From NCBI GenBank assembly GCA_964542055.1, contig CAZITB010000123.1:1-7389 (forward strand): 7,389 bases of DNA. Reading direction: 5' to 3'. The notes beneath the pieces were generated by a model, which was not told the origin of the DNA, made no database searches, and saw nothing but the letters and a program-made list of their open reading frames with translations. Below are positions 1 through 6,702 of the stretch, piece after piece (positions within the stretch are counted from its first letter, which is position 1; every line of letters starts with the position of its first letter). The stretch comes from CAZITB01 sp964542055. GTDB taxonomy: Bacteria > Planctomycetota > Phycisphaerae > Sedimentisphaerales > CAMDDF01. The position numbers were made by a program, and so were the translations under genes.

Positions 1-167
1 CCTCGACGGTTACTTTAGGTTGTGGTAGTTGGGGTGGCAATATTACCACTGAAAATATTTCTTACAAACATTTCATCAATGTTACCTGGGTTTCAAAGCC
101 GTTTGATCCGGTTAAGCCTACTGAAGAACAGATGTGGTCGGGAATATGGAACAAGTTTGGCAAATAA
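1..167 (+). CDS. sqwD: CoA-acylating aldehyde dehydrogenase, probably sulfoacetaldehyde dehydrogenase (C-terminal fragment)
   Basis: This gene is cut by the left edge of the window; the last 54 complete codons are visible, ending in TAA at 165-167. The fragment contains the motif LGCGSWGGN followed by TTENISYKHFINVTWV. That pattern is typical of the C-terminus of CoA-acylating aldehyde dehydrogenases (EutE, the AdhE N-terminal domain, SucD-type succinate-semialdehyde dehydrogenase, SauS). The 'SYKHFINVT' ending is closest, from memory, to SauS-type sulfoacetaldehyde dehydrogenases. Such enzymes oxidise an aldehyde with NAD(P)+ and CoA to an acyl-CoA. The next two genes encode an ADP-forming acyl-CoA ligase, so the product would be hydrolysed with ATP formation. 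The catalytic cysteine and NAD-binding region lie outside the window. Family assignment is firm; sulfoacetaldehyde as substrate is inferred from the operon. An acetaldehyde or succinate-semialdehyde enzyme is the alternative. Confidence 0.72.
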   Translation, partial: STVTLGCGSWGGNITTENISYKHFINVTWVSKPFDPVKPTEEQMWSGIWNKFGK

Positions 168-177
168 ATTTTAATAT

Positions 178-182
178 TGGAG
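178..182 (+). promoter_or_regulatory. Shine-Dalgarno site that sets the GTG start of the ligase beta subunit
   Basis: TGGAG lies six bases upstream of GTG at 189-191. The longest reading frame could begin with TTG at 177, but that codon overlaps this site and has no ribosome-binding sequence of its own. Starting at GTG gives MKLFEYQAKEIF, which matches the usual SucC N-terminus (M-N-L-H-E-Y-Q-A-K). This supports GTG as the real start. Confidence 0.75.
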
Positions 183-188
183 TTCACG

Positions 189-1307
189 GTGAAATTATTT
201 GAATATCAAGCTAAGGAAATTTTCAGCAGCTTTGGGATTGCAACGCCTAAAGGCGTTCTTGTTGAAAATTCTGAAAATGCAGAAAAGGCTGCGGGAGAAT
301 TTTCTGGCGGCTGTGTGTTGAAATCACAGGTTTTAACGGGCGGCAGGGGTAAAGCGGGCCTGATACAGTTTGCTGATTCGGCGAATGAATTAAAAGAAAA
401 AGCCGAGACGCTTTTTGAAAAACCATCTGTCAATAAAATATTACTCGAAGAAAAACTGGATATTGATAAAGAGTTATATCTTGCAATAACTATTGATCCC
501 GTCCAGGCAAAAGTTTTAATAATGGCCTGCAGCGAGGGTGGCATTGATATTGAGCAGCTGGCGGCGACTGCTCCAGAAAAGATCATTCGGGAATATGTTG
601 ATATTACAATCGGGCTGATGCCTTATCAGGTCAGGAACATACTTTTTGCCATGGGTTTAAAGGGCGATCAATTCAAGCAGGGTTATAAGATAATCGAAGG
701 TCTTTACAATGTTTTTGGCAGCAGAGATGCCGAACTTGCGGAGATCAATCCCCTTGTAACAACAAAGGATGGGGGACTTATTGCTGCTGACGGTAAACTG
801 ATACTTGATGATAATGCCGTTTACAGGCAGGAAACTTTTGAACTGACAAGAGAGTGTTATGATAACGACCTTGAATTTGAAGCTGCCCAAAAAGGAATTC
901 CGTATTTGCTTTTTGACGGCGATATTGGTTTGATGTGTGCAGGGGCGGGCTTAACCAACACTGTTTATGATCTTATCAATTATTACAATGGCACTATCGC
1001 CAATTATCTTGAATTTGGCGGGCCAAATTATCGCAGAGCCGAAGAAGCGATGGAACTCACATTAAAAAGCAACCCTAAGGTGATTTTGATCGTAACCTTT
1101 GGCACTATTGCAAGGGCGGATGTTATGGCAGAGGGAATAGCAGCAGCCAAGAAAAAATTAAATCCCAACGTGCCGATAGTTACAGCGATCCGCGGGACCG
1201 GCGAAGAAAAAGCCAACGAAATTCTCAGGGAGATCGGGCTTGAGCCGTTGAGTGAGACAGAAGATGCGGTCAGAAGAGCCATTGAAATTGCCGGAGGTGC
1301 GAAATGA
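189..1307 (+). CDS. sqwK: ADP-forming acyl-CoA ligase beta subunit, SucC-like (probable sulfoacetate-CoA ligase subunit)
   Basis: This is the ATP-grasp (nucleotide-binding) subunit of a succinyl-CoA-synthetase-type enzyme, 372 residues from the GTG at 189 (E. coli SucC has 388). Family landmarks are in order. EYQAKEIF is at 5-12. The nucleotide-binding GGRGK loop is at 51-55. MACSEGGIDIE is at 112-122. EINPL is at 185-189, where E185 matches SucC Glu197 near the phosphohistidine. N187 and D201 match the Mg2+ ligands Asn199 and Asp213. The C-terminal CoA-ligase domain (about 235-372) is diverged at the site facing the alpha-subunit histidine: SucC NGAGLAM reads AGAGLTN (250-256), DVGGGA reads EFGGPN (275-280), and FGGI reads FGTI (304-307). 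These changes suggest an acyl substrate other than succinate. In context the pair would convert sulfoacetyl-CoA, ADP and Pi to sulfoacetate, CoA and ATP. The gene overlaps the alpha subunit by 4 bases, as expected for translational coupling. A housekeeping succinyl-CoA synthetase is less likely given the neighbours and substitutions. Confidence 0.8.
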   Translation: MKLFEYQAKEIFSSFGIATPKGVLVENSENAEKAAGEFSGGCVLKSQVLTGGRGKAGLIQFADSANELKEKAETLFEKPSVNKILLEEKLDIDKELYLAITIDPVQAKVLIMACSEGGIDIEQLAATAPEKIIREYVDITIGLMPYQVRNILFAMGLKGDQFKQGYKIIEGLYNVFGSRDAELAEINPLVTTKDGGLIAADGKLILDDNAVYRQETFELTRECYDNDLEFEAAQKGIPYLLFDGDIGLMCAGAGLTNTVYDLINYYNGTIANYLEFGGPNYRRAEEAMELTLKSNPKVILIVTFGTIARADVMAEGIAAAKKKLNPNVPIVTAIRGTGEEKANEILREIGLEPLSETEDAVRRAIEIAGGAK

Positions 1308-2182
1308 GTATTTTTATAGATGACAAAACACGGGTTCTAGTTCAGGGTATTACCGGTAGTGAGGGCAGCTTCTGGACCAAACATATGATAGAAATGGGTA
1401 CGAATGTCGTCTCTGGTGTAACCCCCGGCAAGGGCGGCCAGAAAGTTGAAGGTGTTCCTGTTTTCAATACTGTAAGACAAGCGGTCGAAAAAACTAAGCC
1501 CGATGCAGCACTGCTTTTTGTGCCGCCGCGTTTTGCGAAAGACGCAGCGTTGGAATCTTTAAATGCGGGCATTAAAAAAATGGTTATAACTGCTGAGGGA
1601 ATTCCCGTACAGGACGCATTGGTTATTCGACAGACTGCACTGGAAAACAAAGCGATGATATTCGGCGGCAACACTACCGGCGTTGTTACACCCGGTGTTG
1701 CGATGATGGGTTTTATACCTTATTGGATTGCCCGCGTTTATAAGCCTGGCCGAATTGGAGTTATGACACGAAGCGGTTCTCTGACAAATGAAGTAACTGC
1801 GATGATAGTCAAAGCTGGTTTTGGCGTCTCAACTCTTATTGGTATTGGCGGCGATGCGGTTCCGATGACCCGTTTTGCTGAGGTTTTGCCGTTATTTGAA
1901 GCTGACGAAAAGACTGATGCGGTGTTAGTTATTGGCGAACTTGGCGGAACGATGGAAGAAGAAGTTGCCCAGGCGATAGTCGATAAAAAATTCACTAAGC
2001 CATTGGTTGCTTTTATTGCAGGGCGAACCGCTCCTAAGGGCAAAAAAATGGGTCACGCCGGTGCCATAGTAACCGGCGGCAAGGGAACGGTTCAGGGCAA
2101 GACCGAGGAACTCGAAGCTGCTGGAGCACTTGTCGCCGACAGACCGAGTAAGGTTGGTGATCTTATAAAATCTCTTCTTTGA
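1304..2182 (+). CDS. sqwL: ADP-forming acyl-CoA ligase alpha subunit, SucD-like (probable sulfoacetate-CoA ligase subunit)
   Basis: This CoA-binding and phosphohistidine-carrying subunit has 292 residues (E. coli SucD has 289). The start MSIFIDDKTRVLVQGITGS is nearly that of SucD. GGVTPGKGG-type residues (VSGVTPGKGG, 36-45) match the CoA-binding region, and VFNTVRQAV follows at 53-61. GKKMGHAGAI (246-255) contains H251, the equivalent of the catalytic His246 that is phosphorylated during turnover. Differences from SucD cluster around the acyl site: GPNCPG reads GGNTTG (121-126), SRSGTLTYE reads TRSGSLTNE (155-163), and GGDPIPGSNF reads GGDAVPMTRF (182-191). The enzyme core therefore looks functional with altered acyl specificity. 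GGAGG at 1293-1297 lies inside the end of the beta-subunit gene, six bases before ATG. The ligase would give the operon its substrate-level phosphorylation step. Family assignment is very secure; sulfoacetate as product is inferred from the operon. Confidence 0.82.
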   Translation: MSIFIDDKTRVLVQGITGSEGSFWTKHMIEMGTNVVSGVTPGKGGQKVEGVPVFNTVRQAVEKTKPDAALLFVPPRFAKDAALESLNAGIKKMVITAEGIPVQDALVIRQTALENKAMIFGGNTTGVVTPGVAMMGFIPYWIARVYKPGRIGVMTRSGSLTNEVTAMIVKAGFGVSTLIGIGGDAVPMTRFAEVLPLFEADEKTDAVLVIGELGGTMEEEVAQAIVDKKFTKPLVAFIAGRTAPKGKKMGHAGAIVTGGKGTVQGKTEELEAAGALVADRPSKVGDLIKSLL

Positions 2183-2195
2183 TTAAAGGTGGTAT

Positions 2196-3668
2196 ATGTC
2201 AGTTGAGGAAAATATAAAAGGTAAAGCAATATTTTTTGTTATAGCATTGGTTGCGATGGCAGGGGTGCTTATGGCACCTGCTCCGGGACAGATCGAATCC
2301 GGCGATAAAATTATATCATTGACGATTCAAGGTAAGGCGACACTTGCGGTTTTGGCAATGGCTGTAATTTTGTGGGCCACCGAAGCTGTACCGTTTCCAA
2401 TAACTGGTTTATTGGCTGTTACCGGGCTCGTTATGACCAAGGCAATGCCATTTAAAACCCTGGTCAGCGATGGTTTCGGAAGCCATATCATAATGTTCTT
2501 TATCGGTGTTTTGATCCTTTCAGCCGCGATCAGTAACACCGGTCTGTTAAAGCGCCTTACTACCTGGTTATTATTCCATTTGGGCCATAAACCTAAAGCG
2601 ATAATCTTCGTGTTTCTGGCTGTTGGCGCGGCAATATCCGGCTGGATAACAGATATGGCGGTTGCAGCGGTAATGCTTCCAATCGGCGTTTCGATACTAA
2701 AAGATGCGGGATTAAAACCTTTGCAAAGCAATTTTGGAAGGGCGTTAATGATCTCCTGTGCGTGGGGTCCATTGATCGGTGGGGTTACAACACCGGCAGG
2801 ATGCGGCCCGAATCCATTGACGATGACATTTTTAAGGGATTTGGCGGGAGTTGAATTCACATTTTTGCAGTGGATGGCCCTTGGTTATCCTGCTGCGATT
2901 ATGATGTTGCCCTGTGCGTGGTTCATTCTGATCAAGATTTTTCCTATAGAGGAGATTAATCTTAAAATTGCTGAAGATGATATGAGAAACAAACTCAAAG
3001 CGATTGGCGGCATAACAAAAAATGAAATTTTTACCGCGATAATTTTTGTCATTACCATCAGCCTGTGGATTTTTGCAAAACAGATAAAGCAGCTTTCAGG
3101 CGGCAGTATTGACTATCTGAGCATTTCATTTGTTGCGGTGGCAACGGCTTGTCTGTTCTTTTTGCCGGGCATAAATGTTATCAGCTGGAAGCAGGCGGAA
3201 AAGGATATTAACTGGGGCGGTATCGTTTTGATTGCAGCGGGGCTTTCGCTGGGAATGTCAATATATAAAACAGGTGCTGCAGAATGGCTGGCCTGGATAT
3301 CCTTCAACTGGATCGGCTCACTCCATCCGGTGTTAATAGTTTTTGTTATAGTTCTTGGTGTTTCACTGATGAAAGTTGCATTCTCAAGCAATACAGTTAC
3401 CGGCACTATCATTGTCCCGCTTTTGATCGCTCTGGCCGTTAATCTAGGTCTTGACCCTGTAATGATAGCGATACCTGCCGGTATTACCGCATCGCTTGCG
3501 TTCATACTGGTAACATCGACACCGACAAATGTAATACCATATTCGAGCGGCTATTTTACAATCGGTGATATGGTAAAGGCTGGAATATGGATGACAGTTG
3601 CATCATCCGTATGTGTTACTATTTCAATATATGTAATGGGCAAATTGTTTAACATAATAAATTTTTAG
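2196..3668 (+). CDS. DASS/SLC13-family anion transporter, candidate sulfoacetate exporter
   Basis: This is a 490-residue, strongly hydrophobic inner-membrane protein with about a dozen membrane segments, the usual size for the divalent anion:sodium symporter (DASS, SLC13, CitT/INDY) family. An early W-A-T-E-A-V-P-F-P segment (60-68) and the second-repeat motif SSNTVT (397-402) with STPTNVIPYSSG (441-452) are characteristic. The first-repeat SNT motif is not conserved: SNTATAAMMLP of INDY-type proteins aligns with ITDMAVAAVMLP here (151-162). The binding site is therefore asymmetric and the substrate is unlikely to be a common dicarboxylate. A long hydrophilic stretch (about 250-278) separates the two halves. 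It sits between the ligase and transketolase genes with a 13-base gap and an AGGTGG ribosome site (2187-2192). Family members include both Na+ symporters and exchangers that release a product. Export of sulfoacetate, a small dianion, fits the pathway; import of a sulfonated substrate is possible. Direction and substrate are inference. Confidence 0.72.
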   Translation: MSVEENIKGKAIFFVIALVAMAGVLMAPAPGQIESGDKIISLTIQGKATLAVLAMAVILWATEAVPFPITGLLAVTGLVMTKAMPFKTLVSDGFGSHIIMFFIGVLILSAAISNTGLLKRLTTWLLFHLGHKPKAIIFVFLAVGAAISGWITDMAVAAVMLPIGVSILKDAGLKPLQSNFGRALMISCAWGPLIGGVTTPAGCGPNPLTMTFLRDLAGVEFTFLQWMALGYPAAIMMLPCAWFILIKIFPIEEINLKIAEDDMRNKLKAIGGITKNEIFTAIIFVITISLWIFAKQIKQLSGGSIDYLSISFVAVATACLFFLPGINVISWKQAEKDINWGGIVLIAAGLSLGMSIYKTGAAEWLAWISFNWIGSLHPVLIVFVIVLGVSLMKVAFSSNTVTGTIIVPLLIALAVNLGLDPVMIAIPAGITASLAFILVTSTPTNVIPYSSGYFTIGDMVKAGIWMTVASSVCVTISIYVMGKLFNIINF

Positions 3669-3679
3669 AAGAGGTCAAT

Positions 3680-4528
3680 ATGACAGAAAAATTTAACAAA
3701 AGTGAATTTGATAAGCTGGCTGCGGAATGCAGATATGTGATAACAGACCTTATCTGCAGAGCCGGCTCGGGCCACATCGGTGGGGCACTTAGCCTGGTCG
3801 AGATAGCCTTAACATTGTATTACAGGTCAATGAAGGTTGATCCAGAGAATCCTAAATGGCCGCAGAGGGACCGGCTGGTAATGTCCAAGGGCCACGCTGC
3901 ACCTGTTCTATACGCAATTTTAGCTTACAAGGGATATTTCCCAGCTTCATGGCTGCCTACAATGAATGCTGATGGTACTAAATTGCCAAGCCACGCTGAT
4001 GCAAGGACGGTTTCGGGTATTGATGCTACAACCGGCTCACTTGGGCAGGGATTAAGTATGGCATCGGGAATGGCTTTGGCTGCAAAGATGAACAAACAAG
4101 ACCATAAAGTATTCTGTATTATTGGTGATGGTGAAAGCAATGAAGGTCAAAATTGGGAAGCAGGTATGTTTGCTGCTCACAAAAAACTGGATAATCTGAT
4201 TGCTATAACAGATTATAATAAACTTCAGATTGATGGTTTTACTGGGGATGTATTGGACTTGGAACCACTTACTGACAAGTGGAAGTCGTTTGGCTGGGAA
4301 GTTTTTGAGATGGATGGACATGATTGGGATGATATTTATACTACCATCGAAAAAGCCAAAAAGGTTGAGGGTAAACCTGCAATGATAATTGCCCATACCA
4401 TCAAAGCTAAAGATTGTTGTGTTGTCGAAAATAAGCCTGAAAGCCACAACGTTAAAGTCCCTGACAAGGTGGCTTATGAGAAATATATGTCAGCGTTGGC
4501 TGTTCAGGATGTAAAATTACCATATTAA
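3680..4528 (+). CDS. sqwG: Split transketolase, N-terminal (thiamine diphosphate-binding) subunit
   Basis: This 282-residue protein corresponds to the N-terminal, diphosphate-binding half of transketolase; many bacteria encode the enzyme as two chains. The ThDP/Mg2+ motif begins GDGESNEGQNWEAG (149-162) and closes with the N of DYNKLQIDG (178-186). Conserved active-site elements are GSGHIGG (29-35, H32), SKGHAAPVLYA (69-79, H72), LPSHAD (102-107, H105) and TTGSLGQGLS (117-126). H256 in PESHN lies where split transketolases usually have a W-H-G motif. The protein needs the chain encoded 11 bases downstream to form the active site at the subunit interface. In the proposed pathway the complex moves C2 units from 6-deoxy-6-sulfofructose, and then from 4-deoxy-4-sulfoerythrulose, to glyceraldehyde 3-phosphate, making xylulose 5-phosphate and finally sulfoacetaldehyde. 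The transketolase identity is firm. The sulfosugar role rests on the neighbours, and a general pentose-phosphate enzyme cannot be excluded from this half alone. Assignment of the symbol to the N-terminal half is from memory. Confidence 0.82.
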   Translation: MTEKFNKSEFDKLAAECRYVITDLICRAGSGHIGGALSLVEIALTLYYRSMKVDPENPKWPQRDRLVMSKGHAAPVLYAILAYKGYFPASWLPTMNADGTKLPSHADARTVSGIDATTGSLGQGLSMASGMALAAKMNKQDHKVFCIIGDGESNEGQNWEAGMFAAHKKLDNLIAITDYNKLQIDGFTGDVLDLEPLTDKWKSFGWEVFEMDGHDWDDIYTTIEKAKKVEGKPAMIIAHTIKAKDCCVVENKPESHNVKVPDKVAYEKYMSALAVQDVKLPY

Positions 4529-4539
4529 AAGGATAAAAT

Positions 4540-5481
4540 ATGCAATTACATGAAAAAGAAATGAGAGCCGTTTACGGCGAAACTTTAATTGAGTTGATGA
4601 ATGAAGATTCAAGTGTTATGTGTCTCGAGGCAGACCTTTCAAAGGCTTCCGGCACAAACCCATCTGTGGCAAATGCACATCCCGATAATTTTGTTAATGT
4701 AGGTGTTGCAGAGGCAAATATGATCTGTGTTGGGGCAGGCCTTGCAAGTGAGGGGAAAGTGCCTTTCTGTGCAACTTTTACCTGTTTTGCGTCTAGAAGA
4801 GTCTATGACCAGATAACCATTAGTGCTGCTTATGCCAATAACAATGTTAAAATAGTAGGCACTGCACCCGGTATTACCGCTGGTCCTAACGGCGGAACGC
4901 ATATGTGTTTCCAGGATTTAGCGATTATGCGTGCCATGCCCAATATGCATGTTTACAGCCCTTGTGATGTTTATGAGTTGAAGTCAATGATGAAGCACAT
5001 GGCAAAAAATAAACAGCCAACTTACATGCAGCTTATCAGGCCTCAAGTCGGTAAGGTTTTTGATCAAGGCTATGAGTTTGATCCTTATAAGGCTGTTGTC
5101 TTAAATCAAGGTAGCGATGTAACTCTGGTAAGTACTGGCTATATGACCCATTTTGCAGCGTTTGCAGTACAGGATTTGGAAAAAGAAGGGCTAAGCATTG
5201 AATTGCTGCATTATCCGTCAGTAAAACCATTTGATGTTGAAACTTTGACAGCTTCTGCAAAAAAGACAGGTTGTGTTGTAACCGTTGAAAATCAGAATAT
5301 TATTGGCGGCCTTGGCGGGGCGGTATGTGAATCAATTTGTGAAAACTGCCCAGTGCCTGTTAAAAGGCTTGGCGTGCCAGACCAGTTTGGTGAAGTAGCC
5401 ACGGAAGATTATCTGTTCGATAAACATGGTTTTGGCATTAAACATATAATTGAAGCATGTCGTAACTTAAAAAAAATTTAA
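4540..5481 (+). CDS. sqwH: Split transketolase, C-terminal (pyrimidine-binding and C-terminal domain) subunit
   Basis: This 313-residue chain completes the transketolase begun by the preceding gene. NVGVAEANM (53-61) carries E58, the glutamate that activates the thiamine aminopyrimidine ring. RRVYDQI (86-92) follows, and GGTHMCFQD (118-126) carries H121, equivalent to yeast His481. The chain ends with a transketolase C-terminal domain (about 185-313, including the GGLGGAVCE turn). Two substrate-site residues differ from the usual pattern. The segment normally reading T-H-A-G...G-E/P-D-G-x-T-H reads TAPGITAGPNGGTH here (108-121), so the equivalent of yeast His469, a substrate-phosphate ligand, is A109. 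The equivalent of Asp477, which contacts substrate hydroxyls, is N117. R9 may match Arg359, and an Arg remains in QLIRPQ. The changes suit a substrate that differs from an ordinary sugar phosphate, as expected for a sulfosugar enzyme. An AAAGGA ribosome site lies at 4528-4533. Confidence 0.82.
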   Translation: MQLHEKEMRAVYGETLIELMNEDSSVMCLEADLSKASGTNPSVANAHPDNFVNVGVAEANMICVGAGLASEGKVPFCATFTCFASRRVYDQITISAAYANNNVKIVGTAPGITAGPNGGTHMCFQDLAIMRAMPNMHVYSPCDVYELKSMMKHMAKNKQPTYMQLIRPQVGKVFDQGYEFDPYKAVVLNQGSDVTLVSTGYMTHFAAFAVQDLEKEGLSIELLHYPSVKPFDVETLTASAKKTGCVVTVENQNIIGGLGGAVCESICENCPVPVKRLGVPDQFGEVATEDYLFDKHGFGIKHIIEACRNLKKI

Positions 5482-5497
5482 ATCTAGAAGTGTTTCC

Positions 5498-6682
5498 ATG
5501 AAAAATTCTGTTTGCCCATCTTTTATTACCTTAGAGGAAATAAAATTAAAACTTTCTCATCTTGGCGGTATTTTGGATCGTTATGGTTACAATGCGATCG
5601 TTTTAAATACAGAAGGTGCAATGAGATGGCTCACTGGCATTAAACATCAATTAGGCGATATTGCACCTTTTTCGATTTCGCCTGTGAATGCCTTGGTGCG
5701 ATTTAATGCCGATAATTCAGTGAAAATATCCTTTGCTGCAAAATCATTTGAATTGCCAAGGCTCCAAGCCGAAATTTCGATGATATTTAGCAATTTAGCT
5801 TCGCTAGAATATGAGCTCTGTTTGAGCTTGCCGGATTTCAACGAAAACACCTTGTTACCTGATAATCAAGACTATAAGGATATTTGCGATCAAATCATCA
5901 GGCCATTACTGTCTGGTTTTTCTGGCCCGCAGTATGCCAAACTTAAATGGCTTTCTAATATGACCATGAAAGTCTTGGTTGATACCGCAAAACAGCTTAA
6001 ACCTGATATGAATGGCTTACAGGTTAGAGCTTTACTGCTTAAAAACCTTGCAGAAGAAAACATAGATGCCAATTTAGTTTTAATTTGTCTGGATGGGCAA
6101 CAGAGTCATTTGCATCCTATTGCCTCAGCAAATTATTTTGTCAAAAAGGATAAATGGTTAAAGTTAGTGGTTGGAAGCCGTTTTTCTGAGCATATAGTGT
6201 CACAGTCATTAATGGTCAAATTGGGCGGCAAGGTAACTGAATACGAGCAGCGTGTTTATAATGCACTGCAAGATAGCGCGGTGGAATATGCTGACTGCTA
6301 TAGAGAAGGCAAGCAGGAAAGTGAAATTTATAAGGAAATGATAGATCGTTTTGCCTGGGTGGCTGGTCAGTATGATTTAAAGGAATTTTCGAAATCTGCT
6401 AAACTGCATCATCCCGGCGGTGGAACTTCTCCACTTGGAAATCGTGACAGAATGCTCGATCCAAAAAGCTGCAGAAAGCTTGATCAATGGACGCAGTTTG
6501 CGATAAATCCAGTTGATATTCTGCAAGGATTTAAAGTTGAACTTCAGGGAATTATACTTCCTGGTGACAAACCGCCATTTATTCTTGATATGTCTGAATA
6601 TTGTAAAGATACAATAAATTTTCGTGAAGTTGTTTCGCAAGGCGGCACAGTGGCTAAATTGCCGGAATTATTAATTGTTTAA
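5498..6682 (+). CDS. M24-fold (creatinase/aminopeptidase P-like) protein lacking metal ligands, function unknown
   Basis: This 394-residue protein has the two-domain layout of aminopeptidase P and creatinase: an N-terminal domain (about 10-135; YNAIVLNTEGAMRWLTG at 31-47 is typical) and an M24 'pita-bread' domain (about 145-394). Canonical dinuclear peptidases use D, D, H, E, E. By eye alignment, the first Asp is V224 (LVVGSRF), the second is S235 (IVSQS), and the first Glu is N337 (FAINP). A His (HHPGGG, 304-309) and the last Glu (KVELQG, E348) remain. It should therefore not bind the usual metal pair or act as a normal peptidase. The HHxGG...R-D/E and NP...K-x-E pattern recalls a non-peptidase-like M24 subfamily that I remember only loosely. 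The gene is co-directional, 16 bases after the transketolase and 20 before the isomerase, with only a weak AGAAG ribosome site (5486-5490). A pathway role is implied but not identifiable. Confidence 0.7.
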   Translation: MKNSVCPSFITLEEIKLKLSHLGGILDRYGYNAIVLNTEGAMRWLTGIKHQLGDIAPFSISPVNALVRFNADNSVKISFAAKSFELPRLQAEISMIFSNLASLEYELCLSLPDFNENTLLPDNQDYKDICDQIIRPLLSGFSGPQYAKLKWLSNMTMKVLVDTAKQLKPDMNGLQVRALLLKNLAEENIDANLVLICLDGQQSHLHPIASANYFVKKDKWLKLVVGSRFSEHIVSQSLMVKLGGKVTEYEQRVYNALQDSAVEYADCYREGKQESEIYKEMIDRFAWVAGQYDLKEFSKSAKLHHPGGGTSPLGNRDRMLDPKSCRKLDQWTQFAINPVDILQGFKVELQGIILPGDKPPFILDMSEYCKDTINFREVVSQGGTVAKLPELLIV

Positions 6683-6702
6683 TTTTTTTATGAGGTAGTA
6701 TT

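Noticed and set aside
1304..2182. Reading the SucCD-like pair as the housekeeping TCA-cycle succinyl-CoA synthetase
   Set aside because: The pair sits between an acylating aldehyde dehydrogenase and a sugar-cleaving module, with no TCA genes nearby, and several acyl-site loops differ from SucCD. It is not excluded by assay.
2327..2860. Minus-strand open frame of 177 codons inside the transporter gene
   Set aside because: It lies wholly opposite a well-supported membrane protein gene and its composition mirrors the complement of that gene. It shows no family motif.
5498..6682. Active Xaa-Pro aminopeptidase
   Set aside because: Most of the canonical M24 metal ligands are replaced by non-ligating residues, so a peptidase call would be misleading.
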